Translations under genes and position numbers: made by a program
Shown: piece by piece, positions 17,194 to 23,840 of the stretch
Layout: every line of letters starts with the position of its first letter
Numbering within the stretch: position 1 is the stretch's first letter
DNA from: Clostridiaceae bacterium
GTDB taxonomy: Bacteria > Bacillota > Clostridia > Oscillospirales > QAMX01
Assembly: GCA_016297585.1 (NCBI GenBank)
Contig: JAEDGJ010000001.1
Span: 1 to 62,235, forward strand
Reading direction: 5' to 3'
DNA length: 62,235 nucleotides
Notes under the pieces: generated by a model
The model's input: only the letters and a program-made list of their open reading frames with translations
Database searches by the model: none
What the model was told of the DNA's origin: nothing

Positions 17194-18444
17194 TTACAGC
17201 ACCGCTTCGATGGTCGCGGCGGAAAGAACGCAGGGGATCTGCTCCCCGGTCTGCATGTTTTTCAGATTGGCCGTGCCGGCGGCAAGCTCGTCGTCGCCGA
17301 TGACCATGGTATAGCGCGCGCCGATCTTGTCCGCGTACTTCATCTGCGCCTTTAAGGAGCGGTCGCACAGGTCGCGTTCGGCGGCGATGCCCATGCGGCG
17401 CAGGTCGAGGATCAGCTTCTGCGCGGCGTCTCCGGCCTGCTTGCCGGTCGTCGCGACGTAGACGTCGATCGTTTCGGCGCCGGGGATGTTGACGCCGAGC
17501 TTTTCCATGACGAGCAGCAGGCGCTCCAGTCCCGAGCCGAAGCCCAGCGCCGGCGTCGGCTTCCCGCCGAGCTGCTCGACGAGCCCGTCGTAGCGGCCGC
17601 CGCCGCAGACGGTGCCCTGCGCGCCGATGTCGTTGGAAATGAACTCGAAAACGGGTCCCGTATAGTAGTCGAGGCCGCGGACGATGCCGGAATCGATCTG
17701 ATAGTCGACGCCCATCCGCGACAGGAGCTGCAGCGTCTCGTCGAAGTCCGTTTTGCAGGAGTCGCAGAGGTAGTCGATGGTCTTCGGCGCGCCCTTGGCG
17801 ATCTCGTGGCAGACGGGGCTCTTGCAGTCCAGCACGCGCATCGGGTTACGGTCGAGACGTTCAAGACAGGTCGGGCAGAGCTCGCCCCGGTACTGCTCAA
17901 AATACGCCTTGAGCGCTTCGTAATAGCGCGGGCGGCAGGCGGGGCAGCCGATGGAGTTGATGTGCGCGGTGATGTTGCGGATGCCGAGGCGCTTTAAGAA
18001 GGTATCGGCCAGCGAAATGACCTCCGCGTTGGCGGCGGGGGATTTCGCGCCGAAGCATTCGACGCCGAACTGATAGTGCTGGCGGTAGCGGCCGGCCTGC
18101 GGCTTTTCATAGCGGAAATTCGGCGCGATATAATAGCATTTGACGGGAAGCGCGCCGTTGAAGCCGCCGTGCTCGATCATCGCGCGGACGACGGAGGCGG
18201 TGCCCTCCGGACGCAGGGAGATGGAGCGGCCGCCCTTGTCGTTGAAGGTGTACATCTCCTTCTGCACGACGTCGGTCGTATCGCCGACGCCGCGGATGAA
18301 CAGCTCGGTGTGCTCGAACATCGGGAAGCGGATCTCGCGGTAGCCGAAGGTTTTGGCGGTATCGCGGAGGATGCGCTCGAGGTATTGCCACTTGTAGGAT
18401 TCCTCGGGGAGGACGTCATAGGTACCTTTGGGGGCTTGTATCAT
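17194..18444 (-). CDS. hisS: Histidine--tRNA ligase
   Basis: 416 residues. Class II core with 'PKGTYDVLPEE' at the start, motif 2 in 'YYIAPNFRYEKPQAGRYRQ', histidine-specific 'GLDYYTG' (HisA motif) and motif 3 'ALGFGSGLERLL'; C-terminal anticodon domain from about 325. It has an unusual Cys-rich stretch in the insertion ('CPACR', 'CPTC', 'CDSC', about 165-240), which occurs in a clade of clostridial HisRS and may bind zinc. No T-box precedes it; mgsA ends 11 bp upstream. Confidence 0.97.
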   Translation of the reverse strand: MIQAPKGTYDVLPEESYKWQYLERILRDTAKTFGYREIRFPMFEHTELFIRGVGDTTDVVQKEMYTFNDKGGRSISLRPEGTASVVRAMIEHGGFNGALPVKCYYIAPNFRYEKPQAGRYRQHYQFGVECFGAKSPAANAEVISLADTFLKRLGIRNITAHINSIGCPACRPRYYEALKAYFEQYRGELCPTCLERLDRNPMRVLDCKSPVCHEIAKGAPKTIDYLCDSCKTDFDETLQLLSRMGVDYQIDSGIVRGLDYYTGPVFEFISNDIGAQGTVCGGGRYDGLVEQLGGKPTPALGFGSGLERLLLVMEKLGVNIPGAETIDVYVATTGKQAGDAAQKLILDLRRMGIAAERDLCDRSLKAQMKYADKIGARYTMVIGDDELAAGTANLKNMQTGEQIPCVLSAATIEAVL

Positions 18445-18455
18445 GTTTTATCACC

Positions 18456-18881
18456 TTAATAGTTCCGCGTTCTCACGGGACGTTTTGGATTGACGATGTC
18501 GCGCCAGGAAAGGTCGCCGCGGTCGAGGCCGAGGACGAGCATTTCGGCGGTCGCAATGTTGGTCGCGATCGGGATGGAGTGCAGATCGCAGAGGCGCTGG
18601 AGCGCGTGGACGTCGCATTCGGCGCCGGGAGGGGACATCGGGTCGCAGAGGAAAATGACCATATCGATTTCGTTATAGGCGACGCGGGCGCCGATCTGCT
18701 GATCGCCTCCCTGCGCGCCGGAAAGAAAGCGGTCGATTTTCAGACCCGTGGCTTCCGTTACGAGTTTTCCCGTCGTACCGGTCGCACAGAGCGTATGCTT
18801 GGAAAGGATCCCGCAGTACGCCATACAGAACTGCACCATCAGTTCCTTTTTCTTATCGTGTGCGATCAGGGCAATATTCAT
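18456..18881 (-). CDS. mgsA: Methylglyoxal synthase
   Basis: 141 residues. 'MNIALIAHDKKKELM', 'CATGTTGKLV', 'SGAQGGDQQIGARV' with the phosphate loop and catalytic Asp, and 'FLCDPMSPPGAECDVHAL' are all present. Converts dihydroxyacetone phosphate to methylglyoxal and phosphate, a bypass when phosphate is short. Adjacent to minD as in the min-rodA-mgsA clusters of many Firmicutes. Confidence 0.96.
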   Translation of the reverse strand: MNIALIAHDKKKELMVQFCMAYCGILSKHTLCATGTTGKLVTEATGLKIDRFLSGAQGGDQQIGARVAYNEIDMVIFLCDPMSPPGAECDVHALQRLCDLHSIPIATNIATAEMLVLGLDRGDLSWRDIVNPKRPVRTRNY

Positions 18882-18956
18882 AGTAATCAGATTCCCTCTT
18901 TCGTGTGAGATGAGGTTTGCGGGTAAAAAAGGTTTGTGTATTCGTCTGACAGGCCG

Positions 18957-19697
18957 CTATCCGCGGAGCTTTAACAGGGGCACTTCCTGCGCGTCGAGAC
19001 GCGCCGCGATGTTGGAAAAGGCACGCGCGGCAAGGGCGTGCGGGGGCAGGAGCTGTCCGGAGGCGCCGGAAATCAGCACGTTTTCGTCCTCGGGGACGAT
19101 GCCCAGAAGCGGCAGTCCCGCCATGTCCATGGCGTCGTCGATGTTGGGCGTGTTGTTGCGCGAGATCATTTTCGGACGGACGCGGTTGACGATGAGCTTA
19201 TACTGGTCGAAGCCGATCTCCTCCAGCAGCGCGACGGTGCGGTCGGCGCTGCGCAGGCTGATGATGTCCGGCGTGGCGACGACGACCGCCCGGTCCGCGG
19301 CATAGGCCGCGCGGCGGAATTCGGTGCCGAGCCCTGCCGGCGCGTCGATCAGCACGAAATCGAAGGTCCCCGCGTGCATCGCCGCATCCGTTACGCGGCG
19401 CAGCGCGTCGGGCGCGATTCCCTGCGGGGAAAGCGGCGCGGCTAAAAGGAAAAGACCGGGACGTTCGGGATGCTCGGCGACGGCGTCGGAGAGTCCGGCG
19501 CGGTTTTCCGCCACGTCGGTGAAATCGAACAGCGCGTTGTCATACATGCCGAGCGTCAGGTCGAGCGAACGCACGCCGACATCGGCGTCGATGACGAGAC
19601 AGGTCAGTCCGCGCGCCGCCAGCGCAGCGCCGACGCCCGCCGTAACCGTCGTTTTGCCGGTGCCGCCCTTCCCGGATGCGATTACAATACATTCCAT
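18957..19697 (-). CDS. minD: MinD-like septum-site ATPase, lacking an obvious membrane-targeting tail
   Basis: 246 residues. Deviant Walker A 'GKGGTGKTT' with the signature Lys at about residue 11, switch I 'VIDADVGVRSLDLTLG', switch II 'LIDAPAGLG'. This is the MinD/ParA fold that positions division. Typical MinD is about 260-270 residues and ends in an amphipathic helix that binds membrane; here the chain stops soon after 'VPLLKLRG' with no such helix. No minC or minE is next to it. It may act in another Mrp/MinD-like role. Confidence 0.85.
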   Translation of the reverse strand: MECIVIASGKGGTGKTTVTAGVGAALAARGLTCLVIDADVGVRSLDLTLGMYDNALFDFTDVAENRAGLSDAVAEHPERPGLFLLAAPLSPQGIAPDALRRVTDAAMHAGTFDFVLIDAPAGLGTEFRRAAYAADRAVVVATPDIISLRSADRTVALLEEIGFDQYKLIVNRVRPKMISRNNTPNIDDAMDMAGLPLLGIVPEDENVLISGASGQLLPPHALAARAFSNIAARLDAQEVPLLKLRG

Positions 19698-19744
19698 ACC
19701 CGTTATTGCCCGCTTTTCATCGAACTTTTAGCCAGAGCACATTT

Positions 19745-19773
19745 ATTATACACCTTTTTGCGCAATTAGACAA
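19745..19773 (-). promoter_or_regulatory. Promoter of the minD-mgsA-hisS-aspS-queT-galU run
   Basis: Minus-strand TTGTCT (19773-19768), 17-bp spacer, perfect TATAAT (19750-19745), 48 bp before the minD ATG. Confidence 0.75.
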
Positions 19774-19856
19774 GGGGCATCCGCAAAAATAAAGAATTAT
19801 TTCCCCAAAATACAAAATATTCCCGCGATTTTCCCGCAGGGGAAGCAAAAAACACA

Positions 19857-19900
19857 AAACAACAGCCCGCCCTCCCGCTTTCGCAGCGCGGAAAAGGCGG
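19857..19900 (-). terminator. Probable terminator of the lipoprotein gene
   Basis: Imperfect GC-rich hairpin (19867-19871 with 19896-19900; 19875-19878 with 19888-19891) followed on the minus strand by a T-rich tract. Confidence 0.45.
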
Positions 19901-19925
19901 ACTGAGTTCTCCCTGTGCCGTGATC

Positions 19926-20609
19926 TTATTCCGCCCGCGAGAACGCTGCGATGATATAGCCGTAGGCAGAGTCCTCCTGCGCGCGCAGATCGATGTAATA
20001 GCGGCCGGCAACGGTCGGCTCCGTACCGGATGCGGAACTGTCGTATACGACGACGGTCAGCTCCGCACAGGACGCGTCCTCCCGGTAGGCGATCGCTTCA
20101 ATGTAGGCGCCGTATTTCGCGGGACGGCCGGATCTGACGGTATAGACGTCGCGGGATTCGTCGTAGCTGACATAGTCTGCGAGATCGGCGGCGGCCGTTT
20201 TCCATACCGCGCCGCCGAGCGTATTCCGCTGCAGCGCTTCAAACGCGGCCGAGGTGACCGTCAGGCCGTCTTTCGAGGCGGTGACGCCGTCGCAGGTGAC
20301 GCCGTTATAGATGAGCATATTGTAAAAATAGGTCCAGCCGAAGTTATCGTCCGGGACATTCGTGATCGAATCGGGGTATTCCTGCACGGCGCAGGCGAAG
20401 GAATAAAGCACGCCGGACATGGCGGCAAGGCGGTTGTCCATATCGTTCTCAAAGAATGCCGCAAGCTCGTCGGAAGCGCTGACGGAGGCGGCGGGCGTCG
20501 TGAAAGGCGTTGTCGTGGCGGACGGCTGCCCGGAGGCGCTTCCGTTGTCACAGGCCGCAAGTGTCAGCAGCGCGGTGATGGCGAGTACGAAGCAGAGAGC
20601 CTTTTTCAT
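19926..20609 (-). CDS. Predicted lipoprotein, function unknown
   Basis: 227 residues. Signal peptide 'MKKALCFVLAITALLTLAAC' with lipobox LAAC and Cys20 as the lipidation site, then a Ser/Thr/Pro/Ala linker (about 22-48) and a globular domain containing 'DNFGWTYFYNML' and a C-terminal 'GRYYIDLRAQ'. I do not recognise the family. Own promoter at 20644-20672 and likely own terminator, so expressed alone. GC-rich like its neighbours; no sign of transfer. Confidence 0.82.
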   Translation of the reverse strand: MKKALCFVLAITALLTLAACDNGSASGQPSATTTPFTTPAASVSASDELAAFFENDMDNRLAAMSGVLYSFACAVQEYPDSITNVPDDNFGWTYFYNMLIYNGVTCDGVTASKDGLTVTSAAFEALQRNTLGGAVWKTAAADLADYVSYDESRDVYTVRSGRPAKYGAYIEAIAYREDASCAELTVVVYDSSASGTEPTVAGRYYIDLRAQEDSAYGYIIAAFSRAE

Positions 20610-20643
20610 GCGGATACCTCACTTTTTGCGAATAGCGGATATT

Positions 20644-20672
20644 AGTATAACGCACCTTGCGCATTTTTGCAA
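20644..20672 (-). promoter_or_regulatory. Promoter of the lipoprotein gene
   Basis: Minus-strand TTGCAA (20672-20667), 17-bp spacer, TATACT (20649-20644). Confidence 0.75.
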
Positions 20673-20709
20673 GGGGAATTCGCGGATATTAACAAAATTT
20701 CATCAATCT

Positions 20710-22059
20710 TCAGGCAACCGCCCGGTTTTCCCAGCGTCCCGAGCACAATCTGGGAACAAAAAGCGCGGTTCGGACTGCCCAGTCCACATACAGCGCGATC
20801 CAGATGCCCATGAGTCCGCCGTTCATCCGGACGCCGAAGACCCACGACAGCAGTACGCGCACGACCCACATGACCGCGAGCGACGACCCGACGGTGTACC
20901 GCACGTCGCCCGCCGTCCGCAGCGCCGACGGAATGACGAACGCGGTCGTCCACAGCGGGATCGCGAGAATGAACGAGCGGCAGACGGCGACGGAGACCGG
21001 GATGACCGCCGGATCGTCCGTGAAAAGTCCGACCAGCGGCCCGAGCAGGAACCAGACCGGGACGCATACGACAAGCTGCAGCAGGAACGCGGCGAGCGCC
21101 GTGTACCAGCCGTGCCGCCGTGCCGCGGCGTAGTCGTGCGCGCCGACGGCATAGCCCACGAGCGTGATCGTCAGGAGACACATGGCGTTCCCGGGGATCT
21201 CGATGAGAGAGATGACGGAGTTGACGACCGAGTTTGCGGCGATGACGGCGGTGCCCATGCCGGTCATGAAGACCTGCACCAAAAGCTTGCCGCCGTTGAA
21301 CATCGCGGTGTCGAGCCCCATCGGGACGCCGATGGAGACGACCGGACGGATCTGCTGCCAGCGGACGGGGAAAAACCGGCGCAGCTGCAGCGGAAACGAA
21401 GGCCGGAGCATGAATACGATCAGCAGTGCCGCACCCGCGATCCGTGCCGCGAGGAGCCCCGCCGCCGCGCCGGTGACGCCCAGCTCGAAGCCGTAGATCG
21501 TGACGGCGCAGACCCCGGTGTTGACGGCGTTCATCAGCAGCGCCGCGGCCATCGGCGCACGGCTGTTGCCGCAGCCGCGGAGTGCCGCCGACAGCAGCGA
21601 CATGACGGCGGCAAACGGGACGGACAGGGCGCTTGCCGCGAGATAGATGCGCGCGCCTTCGAGCACCGCGGGCTCCGCCGCGCCGAACAGTCCCGACAGC
21701 AGCGGCCGCGCAAACAGGAGCAAAAGAAGCGCGATGCCGCAGGACGCGAGCACCGTGACGCAGCCGAACTGCGCGACGGCGTCCGACGCCTGCTCCCGCT
21801 TCCGCGCGCCGATATACTGCGCGGTGACGGCCGCCGCGCCGGAGGACACGGAGATCAGCATGTTCACGATCACGTTGTTCAGGGAGCTGACGACGCCGAC
21901 GGCGGAGATGGCGGCGGAGCCGGCGTGACCGACCATGACGGTGGAGATGAAGCTGACGAAGGTGTTCATCGCCTGCTCGGCGAGGATGGGCAGATATAGA
22001 AGGATGACGCTTCTTGTGCAGAAGCTTTCACGGAAGGATTTCAGCGGGCTGCGCATCAT
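20710..22059 (-). CDS. MATE family efflux transporter
   Basis: 449 residues, twelve likely membrane helices in two related halves. 'LYLPILAEQAMNTFVSFISTVMVG' opens the first MatE domain, 'VVSIGVPMGLDTAMFN' the second. Members export cationic drugs, flavins or other metabolites using Na+ or H+; this subgroup (DinF/NorM-like) is not specific enough for a substrate. GAAGGGAGC precedes the ATG. A pair of direct repeats lies 80-190 bp upstream (22140-22250). Confidence 0.93.
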   Translation of the reverse strand: MMRSPLKSFRESFCTRSVILLYLPILAEQAMNTFVSFISTVMVGHAGSAAISAVGVVSSLNNVIVNMLISVSSGAAAVTAQYIGARKREQASDAVAQFGCVTVLASCGIALLLLLFARPLLSGLFGAAEPAVLEGARIYLAASALSVPFAAVMSLLSAALRGCGNSRAPMAAALLMNAVNTGVCAVTIYGFELGVTGAAAGLLAARIAGAALLIVFMLRPSFPLQLRRFFPVRWQQIRPVVSIGVPMGLDTAMFNGGKLLVQVFMTGMGTAVIAANSVVNSVISLIEIPGNAMCLLTITLVGYAVGAHDYAAARRHGWYTALAAFLLQLVVCVPVWFLLGPLVGLFTDDPAVIPVSVAVCRSFILAIPLWTTAFVIPSALRTAGDVRYTVGSSLAVMWVVRVLLSWVFGVRMNGGLMGIWIALYVDWAVRTALFVPRLCSGRWENRAVA

Positions 22060-22359
22060 GAAAAAGAGGCTCCCTTCCGATACGGAATTTGATTCGGTTG
22101 ACGGAACCGTCCGGAACCGCCCGGTTTACGAAATGTTATCCCCATTTTCCCCGAAGTTTTCCCCAGGGCTTCTCCGGCGTTTTGCGGAGAAAAAGGCGTT
22201 TAATAGGCGCCGCAGATTCGGCTTTCCCCATTATCCCCAAAGTTTTCCCCGGGTGCTGCGGGGAATGCGTTTGACATAAAAAAGTTTTCCGGTCGGATTC
22301 GAATACTGCCTGTAAATTCAACGCGGATTTTGCCTTCCGGAGGCCGGACCGGGCGCTTT
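22060..22359. other. 300-bp intergenic region with G-tract direct repeats
   Basis: No ORF with a credible start. It holds two 25-bp direct repeats (22140-22164, 22226-22250), a short hairpin between them (TTCTCCG 22170-22176 with CGGAGAA 22185-22191), and an AT-rich segment (22271-22320). A clear promoter for the MATE gene was not found. Confidence 0.6.
22140..22250. repeat. Two imperfect 25-bp direct repeats, CCCCATTWTCCCCRAAGTTTTCCCC
   Basis: Copies at 22140-22164 and 22226-22250 differ at two positions and are offset by 86 bp, close to eight helical turns. Each has three runs of four C (G on the minus strand). They lie upstream of the MATE exporter gene; a regulatory role is inference. 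Confidence 0.75.
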
Positions 22360-23379
22360 TCAGGGCGCAAAGCTTGCGCTGATCGGCAAAGTCGCGCGCG
22401 CGTTGAGGGACGCTCCTGCCCGCACGCCGGCGAGGTACTCGTAATACGCCTGGCAGGCGATCATCGCGCCGTTGTCGCCGCAGAGAGACACGGGCGGCAG
22501 ATACAGATGCAGCCCCGCGGCGGCCGACTCGCGCTCGAGCCGCGCGCGCAGCACGGAATTCGCCGCGACGCCGCCCGCGACGCAGAGCGTATCCCGCCCG
22601 CAGCGCTTCGCACCTTCGACGGCGCGGGGAACGAGGATGTCCGCGACCGCTTCGCAGAAGGAGGCGGCAAGCCCCGGCGCGTCGAGCGGCTCGCCGCGCT
22701 GGGCGGCGTTGTGCGCGGTGTTGCGCACGGCGGTCTTCAGTCCGGAAAAAGAAAAATCCAGCGGCGCGTCGTCCACATGGGCGCGGGGCAGCTTATAGGC
22801 GTGCGGATCGCCGGTTTTGGCAAGCCGGTCGATCTCCAGCCCGCCGGGATACGGCAGTCCCAGCACGCGGGCGGCCTTGTCGAACGCCTCTCCCGCCGCG
22901 TCGTCGCGCGTCGTGCCGAGGATGCGCATGTCGGTATAGTCCCGCACGTCGACGATCAGCGAATGCCCGCCGGAGACGACGAGGCAGCAGAACGGCGGAC
23001 GGAGCTCCGGGAAGGCGATGTAGTTGACGGAGATATGCCCGCGCATATGATGGACGGGGATGAGCGGGAGATCCCGCGCGAGGGCGTAGGCCTTCGCAAA
23101 ATTGACGCCCACGAGCAGCGCGCCGATCAGACCCGGCGCGTAGGTCACCCCCACGGCGTCGAGGTCGTCCGGACGGAGCCCGGCCCGGCGCAGCGCTTCC
23201 TCGACGACGCCGGCGATGCCCTCCAGATGGCGGCGGGACGCGATCTCGGGGACGACGCCGCCGAAAACCGCGTGCATATCGGCCTGCGAGAGGACGACGT
23301 TGGAGAGAATGGTCCTCCCGTCGAGGGAAACGGCGGCGGCCGTCTCGTCGCAGGAGCTTTCAATCGCTAAGATTCGCAA
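22360..23379 (-). CDS. tsaD: tRNA N6-adenosine threonylcarbamoyltransferase
   Basis: 339 residues. 'MRILAIESSCDETAAAV' and the metal-binding 'HHMRGHISVNYIA' plus 'VSGGHSLIV' and 'CVAGGVAANS' are the Kae1/TsaD signatures. Transfers threonylcarbamoyl to A37 of ANN-decoding tRNAs with TsaB and TsaE, which are not in the window. Overlaps rimI by 13 bp. Confidence 0.97.
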   Translation of the reverse strand: MRILAIESSCDETAAAVSLDGRTILSNVVLSQADMHAVFGGVVPEIASRRHLEGIAGVVEEALRRAGLRPDDLDAVGVTYAPGLIGALLVGVNFAKAYALARDLPLIPVHHMRGHISVNYIAFPELRPPFCCLVVSGGHSLIVDVRDYTDMRILGTTRDDAAGEAFDKAARVLGLPYPGGLEIDRLAKTGDPHAYKLPRAHVDDAPLDFSFSGLKTAVRNTAHNAAQRGEPLDAPGLAASFCEAVADILVPRAVEGAKRCGRDTLCVAGGVAANSVLRARLERESAAAGLHLYLPPVSLCGDNGAMIACQAYYEYLAGVRAGASLNARATLPISASFAP

Positions 23380-23840
23380 TTCGATTCGTTTCCTTTCGGC
23401 ACGGCGGGTTCGCGTCTCATGCAGACGGCGTCCTCCGCCGGATGTTCGTAATAGCCGCGGCGTATGCCGGTCCGGGAAAAGCCCTCGCTGCGGTAGAGAG
23501 CCAGCGCCGGTATATTGGACGCCCGGACTTCGAGAAAAGTTGCGTTTTTTGGAAATTCTTCAAAAAAAGCGCGAAGCAGCGCCCGGGCGACCCCGAGACG
23601 GCGGTATTCGGGCAGCACCGCGACGCGCAGGATCTCCGATTCGTCGAAAATGACCGACGCGCAGAGGTAGCCCGCTATCCGCCCGTCCGCGACGGCGGCG
23701 CGCAGGACGGTAAACGGCGACGCGGCGCTCTTCCGCAGCTCCCGCACGCTCCACGGGTCGGAAAAGCAGGCCGCCTCGACCGCCGCCGCGCCGTCCAGCA
23801 TGGCGTCCGTGACGGGGACGATCTCAGCCCTTTGCGTCAT
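23367..23840 (-). CDS. rimI: Ribosomal-protein-alanine N-acetyltransferase-like GNAT
   Basis: 157 residues from the ATG at 23840 (the frame is open 15 codons further, inside polA). 'ACFSDPWSVRELR' and the acetyl-CoA loop 'VLPEYRRLGVARALL' are typical of RimI; 'FLEVRASNIPALALYRSEGF' follows. Position between polA and tsaD with overlaps of 17 and 13 bp supports a RimI assignment, since rimI normally sits in the tsa cluster; tsaB, the usual third member, is absent. Confidence 0.92.
   Translation of the reverse strand: MTQRAEIVPVTDAMLDGAAAVEAACFSDPWSVRELRKSAASPFTVLRAAVADGRIAGYLCASVIFDESEILRVAVLPEYRRLGVARALLRAFFEEFPKNATFLEVRASNIPALALYRSEGFSRTGIRRGYYEHPAEDAVCMRREPAVPKGNESNCES

Larger units (their letters stand above)
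19698..19925. other. Intergenic region: minD promoter and AT-rich stretch
   Basis: Holds the minD promoter (19745-19773) and a hairpin that probably ends the upstream lipoprotein gene (19865-19900). No ORF with a credible start was found. Confidence 0.6.

Noticed and set aside
18445..18455. Possible T-box before hisS
   Set aside because: Only 11 bp lie between mgsA and hisS, too short for any leader.
22136..22239. TTATCCCCA sequences resembling DnaA boxes
   Set aside because: They differ from TTATCCACA, only two copies occur as part of the direct repeat, and no dnaA, dnaN or AT-rich unwinding region is near.
22140..22250. G-quadruplex on the minus strand
   Set aside because: Each repeat has only three runs of four G, one short of an intramolecular four-run structure.
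22271..22310. TTGACA as a plus-strand promoter
   Set aside because: No -10 at suitable spacing and no plus-strand gene downstream; tsaD is on the minus strand.
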